The notes: generated by a model from the letters alone, not told the origin. DNA of 42,418 bases from Streptomyces rubellomurinus (GCF_000961885.1 NZ_JZKH01000074.1:1-42418); one strand, 5' to 3'. Shown: positions 31,640 to 40,527, counted from the stretch's first letter. Numbers and translations: made by a program.

Positions 31640-32518
31640 ATGCAGCTCACCGGACTCCACGTCTACCCCGTCAAGTCCATGTACCGCCTCAGCCCCCAGA
31701 GCGCCGACGTCCAACCCTGGGGCCTGGCCGGAGACCGGCGCTGGATGCTCGCCGACCCGACCGGACGCTTCGTCAGCCAGCGCGAGAACACCGCCCTCGG
31801 CCAGATCCGGCCCGACCTGCTGCCCGGCGGCGCGCTCCAGCTCACCGCCCCGGACGGCTCCCGGATCGAGGTCGCCGCCCCCACCGTCGCCACCGGCGCA
31901 CCCCTCGCCGACGTCGAGGTCTGGGGCGACCACTTCCACGCCGCCGAAGCCGACGAGAAGGCCCACGCCTGGATCGCCGAACACCTCGGCGACTACCGCC
32001 TCGTCCACCTCGACGACCCGCGCGCCCGAGCGATCGAACCCGACTTCAGCGAACCCGGCGAGACCGTCTCGATGGCCGACGGCTACCCGCTGCTGGTCAC
32101 CACCACCGCCTCGCTGGACCGCCTCAACGAGCTGATCGCCGCCGAGAACCCGGACGGCCACGAACCCCTGCCCATGGAGCGCTTCCGCCCCAGCGTCGTC
32201 GTCTCCGGCACCGAGCCCTGGGCCGAGGACGGCTGGCGCCGGATCCGGATCGGCGAGCTCACCTTCAAGGTCGTCAAGCCCTGCGGCCGCTGCGTCATCA
32301 CCACCACCGACCAGGAGACCGGCGAACGACGCGGCAAGGAGCCGCTGCGCACCCTGGCCCGGCACCACCGGCTGCTCGGCAAGGCGGCGTTCGGGCAGAA
32401 CCTGATCCCCGAGCGGCCGGCCGGCGTCGAGGGCGACGTGCTCGGCACGCTGCGGCTCGGCGACGAGGTCGAGGTGCTGGAGGACGGGGCGCAGTGGCCG
32501 GTGACCGAGGCGCGCTGA
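31640..32518 (+). CDS. MOSC-domain protein (YcbX/mARC type)
   Basis: 292 residues; ATG at 31640 with GGGGGA directly before it. MQLTGLHVYPVKSMYRL and AGDRRWMLADPTGRFVSQRE form the N-terminal beta-barrel (MOSC_N). The MOSC domain includes FRPSVVVSGTEPWAEDGWRRIRIGELTFKVVKPCGRCVITTTDQETG, where the conserved Cys of KPCGRC binds the molybdenum cofactor, and GQNLIPE. YcbX/mARC enzymes reduce N-hydroxylated compounds. No ferredoxin domain is fused, so an electron-donor partner would be separate. Confidence 0.9.
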   Translation: MQLTGLHVYPVKSMYRLSPQSADVQPWGLAGDRRWMLADPTGRFVSQRENTALGQIRPDLLPGGALQLTAPDGSRIEVAAPTVATGAPLADVEVWGDHFHAAEADEKAHAWIAEHLGDYRLVHLDDPRARAIEPDFSEPGETVSMADGYPLLVTTTASLDRLNELIAAENPDGHEPLPMERFRPSVVVSGTEPWAEDGWRRIRIGELTFKVVKPCGRCVITTTDQETGERRGKEPLRTLARHHRLLGKAAFGQNLIPERPAGVEGDVLGTLRLGDEVEVLEDGAQWPVTEAR

Positions 32519-32531
32519 GCCGGCGTGTGCC

Positions 32532-32600
32532 GTGCCGACGCATGCTGTGCCGACGCAGGCCGGGCTGACGCAGGCCGGGCCGCTGCGGGCCGGGCCGACC
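32532..32600. repeat. Degenerate 15-base minisatellite after the MOSC gene
   Basis: Units of about 15 bases (GTGCCGACGCATGCT, GTGCCGACGCAGGCC, GGGCTGACGCAGGCC, GGGCCGCTGCGGGCC) begin at 32532, 32547, 32562 and 32577. Confidence 0.7.
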
Positions 32601-32654
32601 GGCTCCGACCTGCGACGGGGCGCGTCGGCCCGGCGGCGGGCGCTGAACCGGCGA

Positions 32655-32674
32655 CCGTACCCCGACCGGTACGG
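32655..32674. promoter_or_regulatory. Inverted repeat in the intergenic region
   Basis: CCGTACC (32655-32661) and GGTACGG (32668-32674) flank six bases. It may be an operator for the downstream beta-helix/AAA+ gene; the rest of 32519-32945 holds two minisatellites and no gene. Confidence 0.4.
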
Positions 32675-32865
32675 AACCAGGGCTGTGCGCGCTCGTTGAA
32701 GCAAGTGGTCGGAACCTGTGGCCGCGGCGGGTGCCACCCGTGCCCGCCCGGCCCCCGCACCACGGCGGGCGGCCGGAGCACCCGCGCGGGCGCGCTACGG
32801 TGGGCGGACGGCCCGGCACGCCCCCGCGCGGACGGTCCGCTGATCGCAGGCCCGTTCGCCGGCCC

Positions 32866-32934
32866 GACGAAGGTGGGCCCGACGAAAGTGGGTCCGACGA
32901 AGGTGGGGACGACCGAGGTGACGAAGGTGGGGAC
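32866..32934. repeat. 15-base minisatellite just upstream of the beta-helix/AAA+ gene
   Basis: GACGAAGGTGGGCCC (32866), GACGAAAGTGGGTCC (32881) and GACGAAGGTGGGGAC (32896 and 32920) with a 9-base partial unit between. Most copies hold an AAGGTGG ribosome-binding-like core, and the last ends 11 bases before the ATG, so copy changes could affect translation initiation. Confidence 0.85.
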
Positions 32935-32945
32935 GACAGACCGTC

Positions 32946-35453
32946 ATGGCTGAGCACAGGGTCCGGGTCACCCAGGACAGCGCATCCCGCTGGCGTCGCC
33001 GCGCGGGCGAGTACGACACCCTCACGGAGGCGCTCGCGGCCGCCGAACCGGGCGACACCGTGACCGTCCGGCCCGGGACCTTCCGGGAGAACGTGCTGCT
33101 CGACAAGGCGGTCACCCTCGTCCCGGCCCAGGGACCGGGCACCGTCCGGATCGAGCCCGCCGGCGGCGTGGCGCTCACCGTCACCGCCGCCGCGACCGTC
33201 CGCGACCTCGTCGTCGAGGCCACCGACAGCTCCTCCCCCGCCGTCCTGGTCACCGGCGCGCAGGCCACGCCCGCGTTCAGCGGCTGCCGGATCGAGACCC
33301 GCTCCGCCACCGGCGTCGAGATCGGCGACGGCGCCCGGCCCACCCTGCGCGGCTGCGTCGTCGCCAACCCGGCCGGACTCGGCCTGCGGCTGCGCGGCGA
33401 AGGCACCGCCGCCGCCTTCGAGGACTGCGAGGTCGCCGCCGCCGGACAGGCCGGGCTCGCCGTCCTCGGCGGCGCCACCGCCGCGCTCGACCGCTGCCGC
33501 ATCCACCACGCCGCCGGCGCCGGGGTGCTGCTCTCCGACCCGGGCAGCGCGGCCGAACTGACCGGCTGCGAGATCTACGAGATCCGCGGCAGCGGCGTCC
33601 AGGCCGACGCCCACGCGGGCGGACGGCTGGTCGACTGCGAGATCCACCGCGTCACCGGCAACGGGCTCACCCTCGACGGCGAAGCCGAACTCGCGCTCAC
33701 CGGCTGCCGGGTGCACGACGTCCCGGAGAACGGCGCCGACCTGCGCGGACGCGCCCGGCTCAACCTCGCGCACAGCACCATCCGGGACTTCGGTCGCGGA
33801 GCGCTCTCCGTCTGGGACCAGGGCACCGAAGCCGTCGCCGAGTCCTGCCAGATCCACGGCTCCACCGGCGAGTACCCGGCGCTCTGGGTCAGCGACGGCG
33901 CCCGGCTCACCCTCACCGACTGCTCCCTGCACGACCTGCCGGACGCCCTGTTCGTCCTCGACCGCGACTCCGCCGCCACCGCCGCCGGCTGCTCCTTCAG
34001 CCGGATCCGCAGCTCGGCGGTCTCGGTGAGCGGCGGCGCGACGGCCTCCCTCACCGCCTGCCGGGTCCAGGAGGCCGGCACCGGGCTGTGGTTCCGCGAC
34101 CACGGCAGCGGCGGGCTGCTCACCGACTGCGAGATCTCGGACGTCGCCACCGGGGTGATCGTCACCAAGGGCGCCGACCCGGTGCTGCGCGACTGCACCG
34201 TCCGGGCCAGCACCGACGCCGGGGTGTACGTCTCGGCGCAGGGCCGGGGCACCTTCGAGGACTGCCGGGTCTCGCACGGCAAGGGCTTCGGGTTCCACAT
34301 CATCGACGGATGCCGCACGCAGCTCACCCGGTGCCGGGCCGAGCAGAACGAGCGGGCCGGGTTCGAGTTCTCCGAACCCGGGCCGGTCGCTGAGGGGTGT
34401 ACCTCGGACGACGTCGGGGCGGCCTTCGGGACGGCCCCGGGGCTGGGGGCGGGGTTCGGGGCCAGCGCGGGTACGGGCTTCGGGGCGGGGGCGGGCGGTT
34501 CGGACCTGCCGGCGCCCCGGTCTCCCCAACTCACCACCGCCGCAGCCGCGTTGGCCACCGCAACCGCTTCCACCGGCGTCGGTGCCGTCGGCGGCAGTGC
34601 GTCGGCGACCGCGGCGATCGGACCGATCCCGGACTGCCGGCCCGCCGAGGAGGCGCTCGCCGAACTCGACGCGCTGGTCGGGCTCGCCACCGTGAAGCAG
34701 GAGGTGCGCACCCTCATCGACCTCATCTCGGTCGGGCGGCGGCGCCGACAGGCCGGCCTCAAGGCGCCCTCGCTGCGCCGGCACCTGGTCTTCACCGGCG
34801 CCCCCGGCACCGGGAAGACCACCGTCGCCCGGCTCTACGGCGAGATCCTCGCCTCGCTCGGAGTGCTCCAGCGCGGACACCTGGTGGAGGTCGCCCGGGT
34901 CGACCTGGTCGGCGAGCACATCGGCTCCACCGCGATCCGCACCGCCGCCGCCTTCGACCGGGCACGCGGCGGGGTGCTCTTCATCGACGAGGCGTACGCG
35001 CTCGCACCGGAGGACGGCGCACGGGACTTCGGGCGCGAGGCCATCGACACCCTGGTCAAGCTGATGGAGGACCACCGGGACGAGGTGGTCGTCATCGTGG
35101 CCGGCTACACCGCCGAGATGGAGCGCTTCCTCTCCGCCAACCCCGGTGTCTCGTCCCGCTTCTCACGCACCATCAGCTTCCCCGACTACACGGCGGACGA
35201 ACTCCTGGAGATCGCCCGGGCGCAGTGCGCGGAGCACGAGTACGCGCTCTCCGAGGAGACCGAGAGCGCCCTGCTCGGCCACTTCGCCGGGCTGGAGCGC
35301 GGGCCCAACTTCGGCAACGGGCGCACTGCGCGCCAGGTGTTCGAGACCATGGTCGAGCGCCACGCCGTCCGGGTCGCGCACCTCGCCGACCCGTCCACCG
35401 AGGAACTGCAGCTCCTCGTCCCCGCCGACCTGCCGACCGCGCCGCTGCCCTGA
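32946..35453 (+). CDS. Right-handed beta-helix repeat protein fused to a CbxX/EccA-type AAA+ ATPase
   Basis: 835 residues from ATG at 32946. Residues about 20-490 consist of repeated short turns (FSGCRIETRSATGVEIGDGARPTLRGC, LTGCEIYEIRGSGVQAD and many more), the pattern of right-handed parallel beta-helix (NosD/CASH-like) repeats. A Gly/Ala-rich linker (about 490-560) joins the AAA+ module: LVFTGAPGTGKTTVARLYG (Walker A), GVLFIDEAYALAP (Walker B), VVVIVAGYTAEMERFLSANPGVSSRFSRTISF (sensor I and Arg finger) and the C-terminal lid (NGRTARQVFE). The ATPase is of the CbxX/CfxQ/SpoVK class that also includes type VII secretion EccA. No secretion genes are adjacent. A remodelling factor whose beta-helix recognises a partner is a reasonable inference. 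Confidence 0.88.
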   Translation: MAEHRVRVTQDSASRWRRRAGEYDTLTEALAAAEPGDTVTVRPGTFRENVLLDKAVTLVPAQGPGTVRIEPAGGVALTVTAAATVRDLVVEATDSSSPAVLVTGAQATPAFSGCRIETRSATGVEIGDGARPTLRGCVVANPAGLGLRLRGEGTAAAFEDCEVAAAGQAGLAVLGGATAALDRCRIHHAAGAGVLLSDPGSAAELTGCEIYEIRGSGVQADAHAGGRLVDCEIHRVTGNGLTLDGEAELALTGCRVHDVPENGADLRGRARLNLAHSTIRDFGRGALSVWDQGTEAVAESCQIHGSTGEYPALWVSDGARLTLTDCSLHDLPDALFVLDRDSAATAAGCSFSRIRSSAVSVSGGATASLTACRVQEAGTGLWFRDHGSGGLLTDCEISDVATGVIVTKGADPVLRDCTVRASTDAGVYVSAQGRGTFEDCRVSHGKGFGFHIIDGCRTQLTRCRAEQNERAGFEFSEPGPVAEGCTSDDVGAAFGTAPGLGAGFGASAGTGFGAGAGGSDLPAPRSPQLTTAAAALATATASTGVGAVGGSASATAAIGPIPDCRPAEEALAELDALVGLATVKQEVRTLIDLISVGRRRRQAGLKAPSLRRHLVFTGAPGTGKTTVARLYGEILASLGVLQRGHLVEVARVDLVGEHIGSTAIRTAAAFDRARGGVLFIDEAYALAPEDGARDFGREAIDTLVKLMEDHRDEVVVIVAGYTAEMERFLSANPGVSSRFSRTISFPDYTADELLEIARAQCAEHEYALSEETESALLGHFAGLERGPNFGNGRTARQVFETMVERHAVRVAHLADPSTEELQLLVPADLPTAPLP

Positions 35454-35598
35454 CCAGCCGCTCGCACCGGCCAGCGGCACCCGGAACTCGCTGGCTGTGC
35501 GGGCGCGTTGAGGCGGGATCGGCATCGTGTTCGGCCGGGTGGTGATCCGGCGTCGGTCCGATGACTGACGGCGGGGGTCGGGCGGCGGGCCGAGGGAT

Positions 35599-35676
35599 GA
35601 CGGCGAACAGATTTCAGCGAACAAATAACAGATAACAGCTTTCAACTTTCAGCTTTCAGAATCTGTTAGCTGTTCG
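35599..35676. repeat. AT-rich hairpin element, copy 1
   Basis: It starts GACGGCGAACAGA. 35618-35633 and 35661-35676 are inverted repeats matching at 14 of 16 bases; the 27-base loop contains CTTTCA three times. It lies between the convergent beta-helix/AAA+ and TetR genes and is related to the element at 40436-40492. Confidence 0.8.
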
Positions 35677-35723
35677 TCGTTACCTGTCAGCCGCCATCCG
35701 TCGCCCGCCGCCCCGGCCGGCCG

Positions 35724-36296
35724 CTACCCCAGCAGGCGCCGCACCAGCAGGTCCACCCGCTGCTCCGCCAGGTCCGACTGCAGCCGGCCACCGCGCGCCA
35801 GGGTCACCAGCCCGTGCAGGGCCGCCCACCCCACCTCCGTGAACACCACCGGGTCCTCCTCCCCCGCCGCCTCCGCGAAGGTTCCCGCCAGCACCTCGAA
35901 GGCCTCGTGCAGCGACGCGGGCGCTTCGGGCCGGCCGAACGGCAGGTCCGTGACGAGGGTGAACATCGCGTCGTAGAGCGCCGGGTTGGCGAGGCCGAAG
36001 GCCAGGTACTCCCGCGCCGCCGCGGCGAACGCCCCCGCCGGGCCGTCCGCCGCGGCGACCACCGTCCGCAGGCCCGCGGCCAGTTCCGCGAACCCCTCCA
36101 CCGCGACGGCCGCGACGATCTCGGTCTTGCCCGCGAAGTGGCTGTAGAGGACGGGCTGGCTGTACTCGATCCGCTCCGCCAGCCGGCGCGTCGTCACCGC
36201 GTCCCAGCCCTCGGCCTCGGCCAGCTCCCGGGCGGTCCTGATGATCAGTTGGTGCCGCTCGGCGCGTTCGCGCTCGCGGCGCTGATGAATCGACAT
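35724..36296 (-). CDS. TetR-family transcriptional regulator
   Basis: 190 residues from ATG at 36296; TAGGGT (36308-36303) ends 6 bases upstream, indicating a leaderless mRNA. The HTH is in LIIRTARELAEAEGWDAVTTRRLAERIEYSQPVLYSHFAGKTEIVAAVAVEGF, a standard TetR N-terminus. The C-terminal ligand domain (about 80-190) resembles the WHG/TetR_C_33 type. A palindrome that overlaps its own -10 suggests autoregulation. The neighbouring minus-strand Cds1-like gene has its own promoter, so other targets are not evident. Confidence 0.92.
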   Translation of the reverse strand: MSIHQRRERERAERHQLIIRTARELAEAEGWDAVTTRRLAERIEYSQPVLYSHFAGKTEIVAAVAVEGFAELAAGLRTVVAAADGPAGAFAAAAREYLAFGLANPALYDAMFTLVTDLPFGRPEAPASLHEAFEVLAGTFAEAAGEEDPVVFTEVGWAALHGLVTLARGGRLQSDLAEQRVDLLVRRLLG

Positions 36297-36302
36297 ATCC
36301 AG

Positions 36303-36318
36303 ACCCTAGCACCGCTAG
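36303..36318. promoter_or_regulatory. Probable TetR autoregulatory operator over the -10 box
   Basis: CTAGCACCGCTAG (36306-36318; arms CTAGC/GCTAG) overlaps the -10 TAGGGT (36308-36303) of the tetR gene. Confidence 0.6.
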
Positions 36319-36384
36319 ACAATCGAGCGGCGAACCGACCTGTCGTCGTTCCCGTTCCTAGCGCCGACAGGAAAGAGAACGGGA

Positions 36385-36425
36385 GCCGCCGGGCTGCCGC
36401 ACCCGGTGAGCAGCAGCCCGGCGGC
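36385..36425 (-). terminator. Terminator of the Cds1-like gene
   Basis: 36385-36397 pairs perfectly with 36413-36425 (13 bases) around a 15-base loop, beginning 18 bases after the stop on the minus strand. Confidence 0.7.
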
Positions 36426-36443
36426 CGGCCGGCCGGGCCGGCG

Positions 36444-37619
36444 TCAGTCCGCGAAGGCGCCACCCACCAGGAACGACTCCAGGGCCGCCCGGTACGGCGC
36501 GATGTCGATCCGCTCGCCGGCCAGCCAGTCGTCCGAGTAGTACTTGTCGAGGTAGCGGTCCCCCGGGTCGCAGATCAGGCTGACCACGCTGCCCGTCCGG
36601 CCCGCCGCCCGCATCTCGGCGACGATCCGCAGCGCGCCCCACAGGCCCGTCCCGGTGGAGGCGCCCGCCTTCTTCCCGAGCACGTCCTCCAGCAGTCGCA
36701 CGGCCGCGATCGAGGCGGCGTCAGGAACCTTCATCATCCGGTCGATCGCGCCGGGCACGAAGCTCGGCTCCATCCGGGGCCGGCCGATGCCCTCGATCCG
36801 CGACCCGCTCTCGCAGACCGCGTCCGGGTCGTGGTTCACCCAGCCGTCGAAGAAGCAGGAGTTCTCCGGGTCCGCCACGCAGATCCGGGTGTCGTACTGC
36901 ATGTAGTGCACGTACCGGGCGATGGTCGCCGAGGTGCCGCCCGTCCCGGCGGTGGCGACGATCCAGGCCGGCTCCGGGTGCGGCTCCAGGCGCAGCTGGG
37001 CGAAGACCGACTCGGCGATGTTGTTGTTGCCGCGCCAGTCGGTGGCCCGCTCGGCGTAGGTGAACTGGTCCATGTAGTGCCCGCCGGTCTCCTCGGCGAG
37101 CCGGGCGGAGGCCTCGTACACCTCGTCGGAGCGCTCGACGAGGTGGCACTCGCCGCCGTGGAACTGGATCAGGTCGATCTTCGCCTGGCTGGTGCTCTTG
37201 GCCATGACGGCGATGAACGGCACGCCGATCAGCTGCGCGAAGTACGCCTCGGAGACGGCGGTGGAGCCGCTGGAGGCTTCGATGACGGGCTTGCCGGGGC
37301 GGATCCAGCCGTTGCAGAGCCCGTACAGGAACAGCGAACGGGCCAGGCGGTGCTTGAGGGAGCCGGTCGGGTGGGTGGACTCGTCCTTGAGGTAGAGGTC
37401 GATGCCCCACTCGGGCGGCAGCGGGAAGCGCAGCAGGTGGGTGTCGGCGGAGCGGTTGGCGTCGGCCTGGACCTTGCGCACCGCCTCCTTGAGCCAGGCC
37501 CGGTACTGCGGGTCCGTGCGGTCGACGTCGACGGTCGGCTCGGTGCCTCCGACCGCACCCGCCGAGTCCGTTCCGACCGCGCCGTCCGTGTCCTGCTGGC
37601 CGCCCGGCTGGGTGCTCAT
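36444..37619 (-). CDS. PLP-dependent cysteine synthase/desulfhydrase family protein (Cds1-like)
   Basis: 391 residues; ATG at 37619 with GAGGGAGAG upstream. About 35 N-terminal residues are acidic and disordered. [22 protein letters not shown] contains the PLP lysine in a GSLKHR context; [23 protein letters not shown] is the substrate-binding Ser/Thr loop; [19 protein letters not shown] is the glycine-rich phosphate-binding loop. The SGSTAVSEA and [12 protein letters not shown] motifs are those of mycobacterial Cds1, an L-cysteine desulfhydrase that releases H2S. Its role here is probably cysteine turnover, though cysteine synthesis cannot be excluded. Confidence 0.85.
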   Translation of the reverse strand: MSTQPGGQQDTDGAVGTDSAGAVGGTEPTVDVDRTDPQYRAWLKEAVRKVQADANRSADTHLLRFPLPPEWGIDLYLKDESTHPTGSLKHRLARSLFLYGLCNGWIRPGKPVIEASSGSTAVSEAYFAQLIGVPFIAVMAKSTSQAKIDLIQFHGGECHLVERSDEVYEASARLAEETGGHYMDQFTYAERATDWRGNNNIAESVFAQLRLEPHPEPAWIVATAGTGGTSATIARYVHYMQYDTRICVADPENSCFFDGWVNHDPDAVCESGSRIEGIGRPRMEPSFVPGAIDRMMKVPDAASIAAVRLLEDVLGKKAGASTGTGLWGALRIVAEMRAAGRTGSVVSLICDPGDRYLDKYYSDDWLAGERIDIAPYRAALESFLVGGAFAD

Positions 37620-37660
37620 GGTCGCTCTCCCTCGTCGAAACCCCCCTTTTGCTCACTACG

Positions 37661-37686
37661 AGTATAGGAGAGTCACGATAAGTGAC
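37661..37686 (-). promoter_or_regulatory. Promoter -10 and operator-like repeat of the Cds1-like gene
   Basis: -10 TATACT (37666-37661, minus strand). GTCAC (37672-37676) and GTGAC (37682-37686) form an inverted repeat around five bases immediately upstream, where the spacer and -35 would be. No leader peptide is seen in the 5' region. Confidence 0.55.
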
Positions 37687-37789
37687 CTTTTTCGAAGTCC
37701 CAGCTTCCGCTTATTACCTCGCCGGCAGGGCCTGGGGGCGGGCCCGGGGGCGGGCCGGGGAGACGCACCCCGCACCCGCCCGGCGCCCG

Positions 37790-39064
37790 CTACGCCTGCA
37801 CCGACTGCGGGTCCGCCAGGTACGGCCCCCAGCCGAGCTCCGCCGCCCCGGCCAGCGCACCGTGCGCGAGCTCCGCGCCGACGATCGGCACCCGGCCGCT
37901 GCGCCCCCACAGGCATCGCTCGGCGACCACCGCGCGCAGCCGCTCGGGCGCGGCCTCCAGCAGGTCGAGGTGGAGCCCGCTGAGGACCACCCGGTCCGGG
38001 TTGAGGATGTTGGCGACCCCGGCGAGGCCGAGGCCGAGCCGGTCGATGACGTGCTCGACCGCCGCCCGCGCCCGTTCGTCGGTGGCGGCGGCCCGGCAGA
38101 GGTCGCGCGCCTGGTCGAGCAGCGGGCGCCCCGGCTCCAGGGTGAGGCCGGCGGCGGCGAACAGCGCGTCCGGGTCGGTCTCGGAGTTGAGGCAGCCCCG
38201 GTTGCCGCAATTGCAGGGGCGGCCCTGCGGGTCGACGGTCAGGTGGCCGACCTCCAGGGCGAGGCCGGCGCTGCCGGTGTGCAGGTGACCGTCGATCACC
38301 AGCGCGCCGCCGACGCCGCGGTGGCCCGAGGTGACCAGCAGCAGGTGCCGGGCGCCGCGGCCGGCGCCGTGCCGGTACTCGGCGAGCGCTGCCAGGTTGG
38401 CGTCGTTGGCGATGGCGGCGGGCAGCGGGTGCAGGGCGTTCGGGCCGTGGTCCGCGCGGCCGACCTCGACGTCGTACAGGTCCGCGACGGGCGTGCCGCT
38501 CGGCCAGGCGAAGTGCAGGGCGGCGAGCGCGGTGCCGTCCGGCTCGGTGACCGGGTTGGGCAGCGCGAGGGCCGCGCCGAGGCAGCGGCGGTCGGTCGCG
38601 CGGGTCAGCTCGGCGCCCGCCTGGGCGACCGCGCGCAGCATCCGCACCGGGTCGGTGGCGGCGGGCAGCGGCAGGTGGACGGGCGGGTCGAGCAGCCCGC
38701 CGAGGCCGGCCAGGGTGACGCTCAGCCCGTCCGCGTGGATCTGCCCGGCGACCACGACCGGGCCCTGCGGGTCGATCGCCAGCCGGTGCGAGGGCCGGCC
38801 GCGGCCGCCGCCGGCCGGGCGGGAGTCGACGGTGATCAGGCCGAGCGCCTCCAGCTCGGCGGTGACGGCGCCGGCGGTGGCCCGGGTGACGTCCAGTGCG
38901 CGGGTCAGTGCCGAGCGGGTCGGCGCCTGGCCGGTGTGGATGAGCGAGAGCGCGGGGCCGAGCAGCGTCCGGCCGCGGTCGGGAGCCGCGCGGCGGTGGG
39001 CGTCGCGCTGCGCGTCGGAGCCGTTCCCGGTGCCGGGCCGAGGGCTTGAAGGTGAGAGCTGCAC
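37790..39064 (-). CDS. ROK-family transcriptional regulator
   Basis: 424 residues; GTG at 39064, 6 bases after CACAAT, so leaderless. Residues about 35-90 form a winged helix (LSLIHTGQAPTRSALTRALDVTRATAGAVTAELEALGLITVDSR). The ROK sugar-kinase-like fold follows: AIANDANLAALAEYRHG, TSGHRGVGGALVIDGHLHTGSAGLALEVGHLTVDPQGRPCNCGNRGCLNS, the last with the zinc-binding CxCGxxGC motif. In place of the ROK kinase GTGIGGG it reads SGHRGVGGA. It is divergent from a sugar-type MFS transporter and shares an overlapping promoter, so it probably regulates it in response to a sugar. Confidence 0.9.
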   Translation of the reverse strand: MQLSPSSPRPGTGNGSDAQRDAHRRAAPDRGRTLLGPALSLIHTGQAPTRSALTRALDVTRATAGAVTAELEALGLITVDSRPAGGGRGRPSHRLAIDPQGPVVVAGQIHADGLSVTLAGLGGLLDPPVHLPLPAATDPVRMLRAVAQAGAELTRATDRRCLGAALALPNPVTEPDGTALAALHFAWPSGTPVADLYDVEVGRADHGPNALHPLPAAIANDANLAALAEYRHGAGRGARHLLLVTSGHRGVGGALVIDGHLHTGSAGLALEVGHLTVDPQGRPCNCGNRGCLNSETDPDALFAAAGLTLEPGRPLLDQARDLCRAAATDERARAAVEHVIDRLGLGLAGVANILNPDRVVLSGLHLDLLEAAPERLRAVVAERCLWGRSGRVPIVGAELAHGALAGAAELGWGPYLADPQSVQA

Positions 39065-39069
39065 GCCCC

Positions 39070-39076
39070 TATTGTG
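39070..39076. promoter_or_regulatory. Face-to-face overlapping -10 boxes of rok and mfs genes
   Basis: TATTGT (39070-39075, plus) serves the MFS gene whose GTG is 6 bases downstream; its opposite strand gives CACAAT (39076-39071), 6 bases before the ROK GTG at 39064. Both mRNAs would be leaderless and the two polymerases cannot bind together. Confidence 0.65.
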
Positions 39077-39081
39077 ACTTT

Positions 39082-40386
39082 GTGCCGCTTCGAAACAAAA
39101 TCTGCTCGTTCCCCCGGCCCCTCTCCCGCCCCGACCGGACCCCGACCCAGTCTCGCAGCACACCCCCGGCGACGGACAGCCCCTGGAGCACCGCGCGCCT
39201 CGCGCTCACCGCGATCTTCGCCGTCGACGGCTTCCTCTTCGCCGCCTGGGTCGTGCGCATCCCCGACGTCCGCAGCCAGGTCCACGCCTCGCACAGCGCC
39301 CTCGGGCTCGCCCTGCTCTGCCTGTCCATCGGCGCCGTCCTGACCATGCCCGCCGTCGGACGGCTCTGCCTACGATACGGCTCGCGCCCGGTGACGGTCG
39401 GCTCGCTCACCCTCCTCAGCCTCGCCGTCGCCCTGCCCGCGCACGCCCACTCCGTCACCTCGCTCGGCGCGGCGCTACTGCTCTTCGGCGCCGGGTACGG
39501 CGGCGCCAACGTCGCCATGAACAGCGCCGCCGTCGACCTGGTCGCACAGCTGCGCCGGCCCGTCATGCCCAGCTTCCACGCCGGGTACAGCCTCGGCGGA
39601 CTGCTCGGCGCGGGCCTCGGCGGGCTGCTCGCCGACCGGCTGACCACCGCCTGGGCGCTCGCGCTCGGCGGGGCACTGGGGCTGGCGGTCACCGCCGGCG
39701 CGGGCGCCGCCCTGCTGCGCAGCCCGGCCGCGCCGATGGTCGCGCCGGACAACGGTGCGGCGGAGCCGGGTGGCGGCCGCCGCCCGGGGCGCACGGGGGC
39801 GGGGCACGTCCGGCTGCTGGTCCTGCTGCTCGGGCTCACCGCGCTGTGCACCGCGTACGGCGAGGGCGCGATCGCCGACTGGACCACGCTGCACCTCACC
39901 GACGACGTGCACACGGGCGCCGGGACGGCCGCCGCCGGGTACGCGGCGTACGCCTTCGCGATGACCAGCGGGCGGGTCGGCGGCACCTGGCTGTCCATCA
40001 GGCTCGGCCAGACCCGGCTGATGCTGCTCGGCGGACTGCTGGCGGCGGCCGGGATGCTGCTCGCCGCGCTCGCCCCGGCGGCGGCGCCGGCCATCGGCGG
40101 GTTCGTCCTGGTCGGCCTCGGCCTCGCCAACCTCTTCCCGCTCGCCATCGCCCGGGCCGGCGCGGCGGGCGGCCCTCAGGGCGTCGCGCTCGCCTCGACC
40201 CTCGGGTACGGCGGGATGCTGATCGGCCCGGTGGTGATCGGCTTCCTCGCCGACGCGGTCGGGCTGCCGCTCGCCCTGACCACGGTCGCGGTCGCCGCCT
40301 CGGCGGCGGCCCTGCTGCCGCTGGCGGTGGGGCGGCGGCGCGGTGGCGGCCCGGCGACGGGCTCGCGACCGGACGGCGCCGGGTGA
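39082..40386 (+). CDS. MFS transporter (YbjJ-like)
   Basis: 434 residues from GTG at 39082. The first 30 residues are cytosolic. Twelve hydrophobic segments can be followed, including LALTAIFAVDGFLFAAWVV, LGLALLCLSIGAVLTM, LLFGAGYGGANVAMN, GYSLGGLLGAGLGGLLADRL, LVLLLGLTALCTAYGEGAIADWTTLHL and YGGMLIGPVVIGFLADAVG. WVVRIPDVRSQVHASHSALGLALL and the GEGAIADW motif are features of the YbjJ/Fucp-like group. The divergent ROK regulator makes a sugar or amino sugar the likely substrate. Confidence 0.88.
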   Translation: MPLRNKICSFPRPLSRPDRTPTQSRSTPPATDSPWSTARLALTAIFAVDGFLFAAWVVRIPDVRSQVHASHSALGLALLCLSIGAVLTMPAVGRLCLRYGSRPVTVGSLTLLSLAVALPAHAHSVTSLGAALLLFGAGYGGANVAMNSAAVDLVAQLRRPVMPSFHAGYSLGGLLGAGLGGLLADRLTTAWALALGGALGLAVTAGAGAALLRSPAAPMVAPDNGAAEPGGGRRPGRTGAGHVRLLVLLLGLTALCTAYGEGAIADWTTLHLTDDVHTGAGTAAAGYAAYAFAMTSGRVGGTWLSIRLGQTRLMLLGGLLAAAGMLLAALAPAAAPAIGGFVLVGLGLANLFPLAIARAGAAGGPQGVALASTLGYGGMLIGPVVIGFLADAVGLPLALTTVAVAASAAALLPLAVGRRRGGGPATGSRPDGAG

Positions 40387-40435
40387 AGGGGGTGACGGCC
40401 GACTGCTGAGGGCCGACGGATCACAGCGGACAACC

Positions 40436-40492
40436 GACGGCGAACAGACAACAACAAACAGATAACAACTTTCATCATCTGTCAGTTGTTCG
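40436..40492. repeat. AT-rich hairpin element, copy 2
   Basis: It starts GACGGCGAACAGA like copy 1. 40452-40463 and 40477-40488 are inverted repeats (10 of 12 matches), with CTTTCA in the loop and TGTTCG at the end. It lies between the MFS and HutD genes. Confidence 0.8.
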
Positions 40493-40527
40493 CTGTCGAT
40501 CGTCCGGCTGTGGCAGGATGCGGCCCC

